DNA of 64,000 nucleotides from Limanda limanda (taxonomy: Eukaryota; Chordata; Actinopteri; Pleuronectiformes; Pleuronectidae), in contig NW_026870558.1 of the NCBI RefSeq assembly GCF_963576545.1, forward strand, positions 34,535 through 98,534. Reading direction: 5' to 3'. The first letter of the stretch is position 1; the number at the start of each line of letters is the position of its first letter. A model generated the notes under the pieces. The model did not search any database, was not told where the DNA came from, and worked only from the letters and a program-made list of their open reading frames with translations. The translations under genes were made by a program, and so were the position numbers. Positions 21,812 to 33,698 of the stretch are shown here, piece after piece.

Positions 21812-23395
21812 CTAAATGGGGTAACGCGCATCGATCGGTACCATCCTTGAGCTTCTCCGACTTTCGGAAGGGTTAGGGTTAGGGTTAGGGATGAAAGCAC
21901 ATAGGAGAAAGAGATATTCTTGAATAACTTTTTTTGTGAAGGTCGGAGAGACTTGGAAAGTGGTTGCATCTGGACTAATTTGGGTCCTGCGGATCGATTA
22001 GTACCATCCCCGAGCTTGTACGACCTTCGGAAGAGGTCGACCGACGAAATTCCCCCAAATCTGAGGAGATATTCTTGAATAACTTTTTTTGTGAAGGTCG
22101 GAGAGACTTGCAAGTAGGCTCTACCCCCACTAAATGGGGTAGCGCGCATCGATCGGTACCATCCTTGAGCTTCTCCGACTTTCGGAAGGGTTAGGGTTAG
22201 GGTTAGGGATGAAAGCACATAGGAGAAAGAGATATTCTTGAATAACTTTTTTTGTGAAGGTCGGAGAGACTTGGAAAGTGGTTGCATCTGGACTAATTTG
22301 GGTCCTGCAGATCGATTGGTACCATCCCCGAGCTTGTACGACCTTCGGAAGAGGTCGACCGACGAAATTCCCCCAAATCTGAGGAGATATTCTTGAATAA
22401 CCTTTTTTGTGAAGGTCGGAGAGACTTGCAAGTAGGCTCTACCCCCACTAAATGGGGTTGCGCGCATCGATCGGTACCATCCTTGAGCTTCTCCGACTTT
22501 CGGAAGGGTTAGGGTTAGGGTTAGGGATGAAAGCACATAGGAGAAAGAGATATTCTTGAATAACTTTTTTTGTGAAGGTCGGAGAGACTTGCAAGTAGGC
22601 TCTACCCCCACTAAATGGGGTAGCGCGCATCGATCGGTACCATCCTTGAGCTTCTCCGACTTTCGGAAGGGTTAGGGTTAGGGTTAGGGATGAAAGCACA
22701 TAGGAGAAAGAGATATTCTTGAATAACTTTTTTTGTGAAGGTCGGAGAGACTTGGAAAGTGGTTGCATCTGGACTAATTTGGGTCCTGCGGATCGATTGG
22801 TACCATCCCCGAGCTTGTACGACCTTCGGAAGAGGTCGACCGACGAAATTCCCCCAAATCTGAGGAGATATTCTTGAATAACTTTTTTTGTGAAGGTCGG
22901 AGAGACTTGCAAGTAGGCTCTACCCCCACTAAATGGGGTTGCGCGCATCGATCAGTACCATCCTTGAGCTTCTCCGACTTTCGGAAGGGTTAGGGTTAGG
23001 GTTAGGGATGAAAGCACATAGGAGAAAGAGATATTCTTGAATAACTTTTTTTGTGAAGGTCGGAGAGACTTGCAAGTAGGCTCTACCCCCACTAAATGGG
23101 GTAGCGCGCATCGATCGGTACCATCCTTGAGCTTCTCCGACTTTCGGAAGGGTTAGGGTTAGGGTTAGGGATGAAAGCACATAGGAGAAAGAGATATTCT
23201 TGAATAACTTTTTTTGTGAAGGTCGGAGAGACTTGCAAATAGGCTCTACCCCCACTAAATGGGGTAGCGCGCATCGATCGGTACCATCCTTGAGCTTCTC
23301 CGACTTTCGGAAGGGTTAGGGTTAGGGTTAGGGATGAAAGCACATAGGAGAAAGAGATATTCTTGAATAACTTTTTTTGTGAAGGTCGGAGAGAC
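21812..23395 (+). repeat. 2,244 bp tandem HOR, copy 2
   Basis: Partner of 19,568-21,151 with the same markers (GATTAGTACC near 21,998, AACC at 22,402, GCAAATA near 23,236). The full period equals 10 A plus 4 B minus one TTAGGG unit. Confidence 0.9.
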
Positions 23396-26300
23396 TTGCA
23401 AGTAGGCTCTACCCCCACTAAATGGGGTAGCGCGCATCGATCGGTACCATCCTTGAGCTTCTCCGACTTTCGGAAGGGTTAGGGTTAGGGTTAGGGATGA
23501 AAGCACATAGGAGAAAGAGATATTCTTGAATAACTTTTTTTGTGAAGGTCGGAGAGACTTGGAAAGTGGTTGCATCTGGACTAATTTGGGTCCTGCGGAT
23601 CGATTGGTACCATCCCCGAGCTTGTACGACCTTCGGAAGAGGTCGACCGACGAAATTCCCCCAAATCTGAGGAGATATTCTTGAATAACTTTTTTTGTGA
23701 AGGTCGGAGAGACTTGCAAGTAGGCTCTACCCCCACTAAATGGGGTTGCACGCATCGATCAGTACCATCCTTGAGCTTCTCCGACTTTCGGAAGGGTTAG
23801 GGTTAGGGTTAGGGATGAAAGCACATAGGAGAAAGAGATATTCTTGAATAACTTTTTTTGTGAAGGTCGGAGAGACTTGCAAGTAGGCTCTACCCCCACT
23901 AAATGGGGTAGCGCACATCGATCGGTACCATCCTTGAGCTTCTCCGACTTTCGGAAGGGTTAGGGTTAGGGTTAGGGATGAAAGCACATAGGAGAAAGAG
24001 ATATTCTTGAATAACTTTTTTTGTGAAGGTCGGAGAGACTTGGAAAGTGGTTGCATCTGGACTAATTTGGGTCCTGCGGATCGATTGGTACCATCCCCGA
24101 GCTTGTACGACCTTCGGAAGAGGTCGACCGACGAAATTCCCCCAAATCTGAGGAGATATTCTTGAATAACTTTTTTTGTGAAGGTCGGAGAGACTTGCAA
24201 GTAGGCTCTACCCCCACTAAATGGGGTAGCGCGCATCGATCAGTACCATCCTTGAGCTTCTCCGACTTTCGGAAGGGTTAGGGTTAGGGTTAGGGATGAA
24301 AGCACATAGGAGAAAGAGATATTCTTGAATAACGTTTTTTGTGAAGGTCGGAGAGACTTGGAAAGTGGTTGCATCTGGACTAATTTGGGTCCTGCGGATC
24401 GATTGGTACCATCCCCGAGCTTGTACGACCTTCGGAAGAGGTCGACCGACGAAATTCCCCCAAATCTGAGGAGATATTCTTGAATAACTTTTTTTGTGAA
24501 GGTCGGAGAGACTTGCAAGTAGGCTCTACCCCCACTAAATGGGGTTGCGCGCATCGATCAGTACCATCCTTGAGCTTCTCCGACTTTCGGAAGGGTTAGG
24601 GTTAGGGTTAGGGATGAAAGCACATAGGAGAAAGAGATATTCTTGAATAACTTTTTTTGTGAAGGTCGGAGAGACTTGCAAGTAGGCTCTACCCCCACTA
24701 AATGGGGTAGCGCGCATCGATCGGTACCATCCTTGAGCTTCTCCGACTTTCGGAAGGGTTAGGGTTAGGGTTAGGGATGAAAGCACATAGGAGAAAGAGA
24801 TATTCTTGAATAACTTTTTTTGTGAAGGTCGGAGAGACTTGCAAGTAGGCTCTACCCCCACTAAATGGGGTAGCGCGCATCGATCGGTACCATCCTTGAG
24901 CTTCTCCGACTTTCGGAAGGGTTAGGGTTAGGGTTAGGGATGAAAGCACATAGGAGAAAGAGATATTCTTGAATAACTTTTTTTGTGAAGGTCGGAGAGA
25001 CTTGCAAGTAGGCTCTACCCCCACTAAATGGGGTAGCGCGCATCGATCGGTACCATCCTTGAGCTTCTCCGACTTTCGGAAGGGTTAGGGTTAGGGTTAG
25101 GGATGAAAGCACATAGGAGAAAGAGATATTCTTGAATAACTTTTTTTGTGAAGGTCGGAGAGACTTGCAAATAGGCTCTACCCCCACTAAATGGGGTAGC
25201 GCGCATCGATCGGTACCATCCTTGAGCTTCTCCGACTTTCGGAAGGGTTAGGGTTAGGGTTAGGGATGAAAGCACATAGGAGAAAGAGATATTCTTGAAT
25301 AACTTTTTTTGTGAAGGTCGGAGAGACTTGCAAGTAGGCTCTACCCCCACTAAATGGGGTAGCGCGCATCGATCGGTACCATCCTTGAGCTTCTCCGACT
25401 TTCGGAAGGGTTAGGGTTAGGGTTAGGGATGAAAGCACATAGGAGAAAGAGATATTCTTGAATAACTTTTTTTGTGAAGGTCGGAGAGACTTGGAAAGTG
25501 GTTTCATCTGGACTAATTTGGGTCCTGCGGATCGATTGGTACCATCCCCGAGCTTGTACGACCTTCGGAAGAGGTCGACCGACGAAATTCCCCCAAATCT
25601 GAGGAGATATTCTTGAATAACTTTTTTTGTGAAGGTCGGAGAGACTTGCAAGTAGGCTCTACCCCCACTAAATGGGGTTGCGCACATCGATCAGTACCAT
25701 CCTTGAGCTTCTCCGACTTTCGGAAGGGTTAGGGTTAGGGTTAGGGATGAAAGCACATAGGAGAAAGAGATATTCTTGAATAACTTTTTTTGTGAAGGTC
25801 GGAGAGACTTGCAAGTAGGCTCTACCCCCACTAAATGGGGTAGCGCGCATCGATCGGTACCATCCTTGAGCTTCTCCGACTTTCGGAAGGGTTAGGGTTA
25901 GGGTTAGGGATGAAAGCACATAGGAGAAAGAGATATTCTTGAATAACTTTTTTTGTGAAGGTCGGAGAGACTTGGAAAGTGGTTGCATCTGGACTAATTT
26001 GGGTCCTGCGGATCGATTGGTACCATCCCCGAGCTTGTACGACCTTCGGAAGAGGTCGACCGACGAAATTCCCCCAAATCTGAGGAGATATTCTTGAATA
26101 ACTTTTTTTGTGAAGGTCGGAGAGACTTGCAAGTAGGCTCTACCCCCACTAAATGGGGTAGCGCGCATCGATCGGTACCATCCTTGAGCTTCTCCGACTT
26201 TCGGAAGGGTTAGGGTTAGGGTTAGGGATGAAAGCACATAGGAGAAAGAGATATTCTTGAATAACTTTTTTTGTGAAGGTCGGAGAGACTTGGAAAGTGG

Positions 26301-28557
26301 TTGCATCTGGACTAATTTGGGTCCTGCGGATCGATTGGTACCATCCCCGAGCTTGTACGACCTTCGGAAGAGGTCGACCGACGAAATTCCCCCAAATCTG
26401 AGGAGATATTCTTGAATAACTTTTTTTGTGAAGGTCGGAGAGACTTGCAAGTAGGCTCTACCCCCACTAAATGGGGTAGCGCGCATCGATCAGTACCATC
26501 CTTGAGCTTCTCCGACTTTCGGAAGGGTTAGGGTTAGGGTTAGGGATGAAAGCACATAGGAGAAAGAGATATTCTTGAATAACTTTTTTTGTGAAGGTCG
26601 GAGAGACTTGGAAAGTGGTTGCATCTGGACTAATTTGGGTCCTGCGGATCGATTGGTACCATCCCCGAGCTTGTACGACCTTCGAAAAAGGTCGACCGAC
26701 GAAATTCCCCCAAATCTGAGGAGATATTCTTGAATAACTTTTTTTGTGAAGGTCGGAGAGACTTGCAAGTAGGCTCTACCCCCACTAAATGGGGTTGCGC
26801 GCATCGATCAGTACCATCCTTGAGCTTCTCCGACTTTCGGAAGGGTTAGGGTTAGGGTTAGGGATGAAAGCACATAGGAGAAAGAGATATTCTTGAATAA
26901 CTTTTTTTGTGAAGGTCGGAGAGACTTGCAAGTAGGCTCTACCCCCACTAAATGGGGTAGCGCGCATCGATCGGTACCATCCTTGAGCTTCTCCGACTTT
27001 CGGAAGGGTTAGGGTTAGGGTTAGGGATGAAAGCACATAGGAGAAAGAGATATTCTTGAATAACTTTTTTTGTGAAGGTCGGAGAGACTTGGAAAGTGGT
27101 TGCATCTGGACTAATTTGGGTCCTGCAGATCGATTGGTACCATCCCCGAGCTTGTACGACCTTCGGAAGAGGTCGACCGACGAAATTCCCCCAAATCTGA
27201 GGAGATATTCTTGAATAACTTTTTTTGTGAAGGTCGGAGAGACTTGCAAGTAGGCTCTACCCCCACTAAATGGGGTAGCGCGCATCGATCAGTACCATCC
27301 TTGAGCTTCTCCGACTTTCGGAAGGGTTAGGGTTAGGGTTAGGGATGAAAGCACATAGGAGAAAGAGATATTCTTGAATAACTTTTTTTGTGAAGGTCGG
27401 AGAGACTTGGAAAGTGGTTGCATCTGGACTAATTTGGGTCCTGCGGATCGATTGGTACCATCCCCGAGCTTGTACGACCTTCGGAAAAGGTCGACCGACG
27501 AAATTCCCCCAAATCTGAGGAGATATTCTTGAATAACTTTTTTTGTGAAGGTCGGAGAGACTTGCAAGTAGGCTCTACCCCCACTAAATGGGGTTGCGCG
27601 CATCGATCAGTACCATCCTTGAGCTTCTCCGACTTTCGGAAGGGTTAGGGTTAGGGTTAGGGATGAAAGCACATAGGAGAAAGAGATATTCTTGAATAAC
27701 TTTTTTTGTGAAGGTCGGAGAGACTTGCAAGTAGGCTCTACCCCCACTAAATGGGGTAGCGCGCATCGATCGGTACCATCCTTGAGCTTCTCCGACTTTC
27801 GGAAGGGTTAGGGTTAGGGTTAGGGATGAAAGCACATAGGAGAAAGAGATATTCTTGAATAACTTTTTTTGTGAAGGTCGGAGAGACTTGGAAAGTGGTT
27901 TCATCTGGACTAATTTGGGTCCTGCGGATCGATTGGTACCATCCCCGAGCTTGTACGACCTTCGGAAGAGGTCGACCGACGAAATTCCCCCAAATCTGAG
28001 GAGATATTCTTGAATAACTTTTTTTGTGAAGGTCGGAGAGACTTGCAAGTAGGCTCTACCCCCACTAAATGGGGTTGCGCGCATCGATCAGTACCATCCT
28101 TGAGCTTCTCCGACTTTCGGAAGGGTTAGGGTTAGGGTTAGGGATGAAAGCACATAGGAGAAAGAGATATTCTTGAATAACTTTTTTTGTGAAGGTCGGA
28201 GAGACTTGCAAGTAGGCTCTACCCCCACTAAATGGGGTAGCGCACATCGATCGGTACCATCCTTGAGCTTCTCCGACTTTCGGAAGGGTTAGGGTTAGGG
28301 TTAGGGATGAAAGCACATAGGAGAAAGAGATATTCTTGAATAACTTTTTTTGTGAAGGTCGGAGAGACTTGGAAAGTGGTTGCATCTGGACTAATTTGGG
28401 TCCTGCGGATCGATTGGTACCATCCCCGAGCTTGTACGACCTTCGGAAGAGGTCGACCGACGAAATTCCCCCAAATCTGAGGAGATATTCTTGAATAACT
28501 TTTTTTGTGAAGGTCGGAGAGACTTGCAAGTAGGCTCTACCCCCACTAAATGGGGTA
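22626..28557 (+). repeat. 5.9 kb segmental duplication, right copy
   Basis: Partner of 1-5,926. The match ends where the unit at 28,546 is followed by B and carries CAGTACC, whereas the left copy at 5,915 is followed by A and carries CACGC. The near identity over 5.9 kb, separated by about 16.7 kb of differently ordered array, implies a very recent copy event or an assembly artefact. Confidence 0.93.
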
Positions 28558-30940
28558 GCGCGCATCGATCAGTACCATCCTTGAGCTTCTCCGACTTTCG
28601 GAAGGGTTAGGGTTAGGGTTAGGGATGAAAGCACATAGGAGAAAGAGATATTCTTGAATAACTTTTTTTGTGAAGGTCGGAGAGACTTGGAAAGTGGTTG
28701 CATCTGGACTAATTTGGGTCCTGCGGATCGATTGGTACCATCCCCGAGCTTGTACGACCTTCGAAAAAGGTCGACCGACGAAATTCCCCCAAATCTGAGG
28801 AGATATTCTTGAATAACTTTTTTTGTGAAGGTCGGAGAGACTTGCAAGTAGGCTCTACCCCCACTAAATGGGGTTGCGCGCATCGATCAGTACCATCCTT
28901 GAGCTTCTCCGACTTTCGGAAGGGTTAGGGTTAGGGTTAGGGATGAAAGCACATAGGAGAAAGAGATATTCTTGAATAACTTTTTTTGTGAAGGTCGGAG
29001 AGACTTGCAAGTAGGCTCTACCCCCACTAAATGGGGTAGCGCGCATCGATCGGTACCATCCTTGAGCTTCTCCGACTTTCGGAAGGGTTAGGGTTAGGGT
29101 TAGGGATGAAAGCACATAGGAGAAAGAGATATTCTTGAATAACTTTTTTTGTGAAGGTCGGAGAGACTTGGAAAGTGGTTGCATCTGGACTAATTTGGGT
29201 CCTGCGGATCGATTGGTACCATCCCCGAGCTTGTACGACCTTCGGAAGAGGTCGACCGACGAAATTCCCCCAAATCTGAGGAGATATTCTTGAATAACTT
29301 TTTTTGTGAAGGTCGGAGAGACTTGCAAGTAGGCTCTACCCCCACTAAATGGGGTAGCGCGCATCGATAAGTACCATCCTTGAGCTTCTCCGACTTTCGG
29401 AAGGGTTAGGGTTAGGGTTAGGGATGAAAGCACATAGGAGAAAGAGATATTCTTGAATAACTTTTTTTGTGAAGGTCGGAGAGACTTGGAAAGTGGTTGC
29501 ATCTGGACTAATTTGGGTCCTGCGGATCGATTGGTACCATCCCCGAGCTTGTACGACCTTCGAAAAAGGTCGACCGACGAAATTCCCCCAAATCTGAGGA
29601 GATATTCTTGAATAACTTTTTTTGTGAAGGTCGGAGAGACTTGCAAGTAGGCTCTACCCCCACTAAATGGGGTTGCGCGCATCGATCAGTACCATCCTTG
29701 AGCTTCTCCGACTTTCGGAAGGGTTAGGGTTAGGGTTAGGGATGAAAGCACATAGGAGAAAGAGATATTCTTGAATAACTTTTTTTGTGAAGGTCGGAGA
29801 GACTTGCAAGTAGGCTCTACCCCCACTAAATGGGGTAGCGCGCATCGATCGGTACCATCCTTGAGCTTCTCCGACTTTCGGAAGGGTTAGGGTTAGGGTT
29901 AGGGATGAAAGCACATAGGAGAAAGAGATATTCTTGAATAACTTTTTTTGTGAAGGTCGGAGAGACTTGCAAGTAGGCTCTACCCCCACTAAATGGGGTA
30001 GCGCGCATCGATCGGTACCATCCTTGAGCTTCTCCGACTTTCGGAAGGGTTAGGGTTAGGGTTAGGGATGAAAGCACATAGGAGAAAGAGATATTCTTGA
30101 ATAACTTTTTTTGTGAAGGTCGGAGAGACTTGCAAGTAGGCTCTACCCCCACTAAATGGGGTAGCGCGCATCGATCGGTACCATCCTTGAGCTTCTCCGA
30201 CTTTCGGAAGGGTTAGGGTTAGGGTTAGGGATGAAAGCACATAGGAGAAAGAGATATTCTTGAATAACTTTTTTTGTGAAGGTCGGAGAGACTTGGAAAG
30301 TGGTTGCATCTGGACTAATTTGGGTCCTGCGGATCGATTGGTACCATCCCCGAGCTTGTACGACCTTCGGAAGAGGTCGACCGACGAAATTCCCCCAAAT
30401 CTGAGGAGATATTCTTGAATAACTTTTTTTGTGAAGGTCGGAGAGACTTGCAAGTAGGCTCTACCCCCACTAAATGGGGTTGCGCGCATCGATCGGTACC
30501 ATCCTTGAGCTTCTCCGACTTTTGGAAGGGTTAGGGTTAGGGTTAGGGATGAAAGCACATAGGAGAAAGAGATATTCTTGAATAACTTTTTTTGTGAAGG
30601 ACGGAGAGACTTGCAAGTAGGCTCTACCCCCACTAAATGGGGTAGCGCGCATCGATCGGTACCATCCTTGAGCTTCTCCGACTTTTGGAAGGGTTAGGGT
30701 TAGGGTTAGGGATGAAAGCACATAGGAGAAAGAGATATTCTTGAATAACTTTTTTTGTGAAGGTCGGAGAGACTTGGAAAGTGGTTGCATCTGGACTAAT
30801 TTGGGTCCTGCAGATCGATTGGTACCATCCCCGAGCTTGTACGACCTTCGGAAGAGGTCGACCGACGAAATTCCCCCAAAATCTGAGGAGATATTCTTGA
30901 ATAACTTTTTTTGTGAAGGTCGGAGAGACTTGCAAGTAGG
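28065..30940 (+). repeat. 2.9 kb duplication, left copy
   Basis: The unit order matches 33,699-36,574 at an offset of 5,634 bp, ending in a B-prime cassette. Differences noticed are GATAAGTACC at 29,367 against GATCAGTACC, TTCGAAAAAGG against TTCGGAAAAGG in one B (29,562/35,196), GCGCACATC at 28,242, and GGACGG for GGTCGG at 30,601. Confidence 0.85.
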
Positions 30941-30951
30941 CTCTACCCCCA
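30470..30951 (+). repeat. B-prime cassette, single
   Basis: Two A units with CTTTTGG, then one B-prime. It is the leftmost B-prime in the window and the only cassette with a single copy. Confidence 0.85.
30776..30931 (+). repeat. B-prime monomer (B with one extra A)
   Basis: This is the first B unit with CCCCCAAAATCTG instead of CCCCCAAATCTG, making it 156 bp. It also carries CCTGCAGATC in place of CCTGCGGATC. Thirteen B-prime units occur by hand count, all to the right of 30.7 kb: near 30.8, 36.4, 36.9, 47.0, 47.5, 49.1, 49.6, 50.7, 51.2, 56.7, 57.2, 62.5 and 63.1 kb. The copy near 62.58 kb has lost one C, restoring 155 bp. The extra base shifts frame, which is why short plus-strand open frames appear only here; I do not regard them as genes. 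Confidence 0.93.
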
Positions 30952-33698
30952 CTAAATGGGGTTGCGCGCATCGATCAGTACCATCCTTGAGCTTCTCCGA
31001 CTTTCGGAAGGGTTAGGGTTAGGGTTAGGGATGAAAGCACATAGGAGAAAGAGATATTCTTGAATAACTTTTTTTGTGAAGGTCGGAGAGACTTGCAAGT
31101 AGGCTCTACCCCCACTAAATGGGGTAGCGCGCATCGATCGGTACCATCCTTGAGCTTCTCCGACTTTCGGAAGGGTTAGGGTTAGGGTTAGGGATGAAAG
31201 CACATAGGAGAAAGAGATATTCTTGAATAACTTTTTTTGTGAAGGTCGGAGAGACTTGCAAGTAGGCTCTACCCCCACTAAATGGGGTAGCGCGCATCGA
31301 TCGGTACCATCCTTGAGCTTCTCCGACTTTCGGAAGGGTTAGGGTTAGGGTTAGGGATGAAAGCACATAGGAGAAAGAGATATTCTTGAATAACTTTTTT
31401 TGTGAAGGTCGGAGAGACTTGCAAGTAGGCTCTACCCCCACTAAATGGGGTAGCGCGCATCGATCGGTACCATCCTTGAGCTTCTCCGACTTTCGGAAGG
31501 GTTAGGGTTAGGGTTAGGGATGAAAGCACATAGGAGAAAGAGATATTCTTGAATAACTTTTTTTGTGAAGGTCGGAGAGACTTGCAAGTAGGCTCTACCC
31601 CCACTAAATGGGGTAGCGCGCATCGATCGGTACCATCCTTGAGCTTCTCCGACTTTCGGAAGGGTTAGGGTTAGGGTTAGGGATGAAAGCACATAGGAGA
31701 AAGAGATATTCTTGAATAACTTTTTTTGTGAAGGTCGGAGAGACTTGCAAGTAGGCTCTACCCCCACTAAATGGGGTAGCGCGCATCGATCGGTACCATC
31801 CTTGAGCTTCTCCGACTTTCGGAAGGGTTAGGGTTAGGGTTAGGGATGAAAGCACATAGGAGAAAGAGATATTCTTGAATAACTTTTTTTGTGAAGGTCG
31901 GAGAGACTTGGAAAGTGGTTGCATCTGGACTAATTTGGGTCCTGCGGATCGATTGGTACCATCCCCGAGCTTGTACGACCTTCGGAAGAGGTCGACCGAC
32001 GAAATTCCCCCAAATCTGAGGAGATATTCTTGAATAACTTTTTTTGTGAAGGTCGGAGAGACTTGCAAGTAGGCTCTACCCCCACTAAATGGGGTAGCGC
32101 GCATCGATCGGTACCATCCTTGAGCTTCTCCGACTTTCGGAAGGGTTAGGGTTAGGGTTAGGGATGAAAGCACATAGGAGAAAGAGATATTCTTGAATAA
32201 CTTTTTTTGTGAAGGTCGGAGAGACTTGCAAGTAGGCTCTACCCCCACTAAATGGGGTAGCGCGCATCGATCGGTACCATCCTTGAGCTTCTCCGACTTT
32301 CGGAAGGGTTAGGGTTAGGGTTAGGGATGAAAGCACATAGGAGAAAGAGATATTCTTGAATAACTTTTTTTGTGAAGGTCGGAGAGACTTGGAAAGTGGT
32401 TGCATCTGGACTAATTTGGGTCCTGCGGATCGATTGGTACCATCCCCGAGCTTGTACGACCTTCGGAAGAGGTCGACCGACGAAATTCCCCCAAATCTGA
32501 GGAGATATTCTTGAATAACTTTTTTTGTGAAGGTCGGAGAGACTTGCAAGTAGGCTCTACCCCCACTAAATGGGGTTGCGCGCATCGATCAGTACCATCC
32601 TTGAGCTTCTCCGACTTTCGGAAGGGTTAGGGTTAGGGTTAGGGATGAAAGCACATAGGAGAAAGAGATATTCTTGAATAACTTTTTTTGTGAAGGTCGG
32701 AGAGACTTGCAAGTAGGCTCTACCCCCACTAAATGGGGTAGCGCGCATCGATCGGTACCATCCTTGAGCTTCTCCGACTTTCGGAAGGGTTAGGGTTAGG
32801 GTTAGGGATGAAAGCACATAGGAGAAAGAGATATTCTTGAATAACTTTTTTTGTGAAGGTCGGAGAGACTTGCAAGTAGGCTCTACCCCCACTAAATGGG
32901 GTAGCGCGCATCGATCGGTACCATCCTTGAGCTTCTCCGACTTTCGGAAGGGTTAGGGTTAGGGTTAGGGATGAAAGCACATAGGAGAAAGAGATATTCT
33001 TGAATAACTTTTTTTGTGAAGGTCGGAGAGACTTGCAAGTAGGCTCTACCCCCACTAAATGGGGTAGCGCGCATCGATCGGTACCATCCTTGAGCTTCTC
33101 CGACTTTCGGAAGGGTTAGGGTTAGGGTTAGGGATGAAAGCACATAGGAGAAAGAGATATTCTTGAATAACTTTTTTTGTGAAGGTCGGAGAGACTTGCA
33201 AATAGGCTCTACCCCCACTAAATGGGGTAGCGCGCATCGATCGGTACCATCCTTGAGCTTCTCCGACTTTCGGAAGGGTTAGGGTTAGGGTTAGGGATGA
33301 AAGCACATAGGAGAAAGAGATATTCTTGAATAACTTTTTTTGTGAAGGTCGGAGAGACTTGCAAGTAGGCTCTACCCCCACTAAATGGGGTAGCGCGCAT
33401 CGATCGGTACCATCCTTGAGCTTCTCCGACTTTCGGAAGGGTTAGGGTTAGGGTTAGGGATGAAAGCACATAGGAGAAAGAGATATTCTTGAATAACTTT
33501 TTTTGTGAAGGTCGGAGAGACTTGGAAAGTGGTTGCATCTGGACTAATTTGGGTCCTGCGGATCGATTGGTACCATCCCCGAGCTTGTACGACCTTCGGA
33601 AGAGGTCGACCGACGAAATTCCCCCAAATCTGAGGAGATATTCTTGAATAACTTTTTTTGTGAAGGTCGGAGAGACTTGCAAGTAGGCTCTACCCCCA

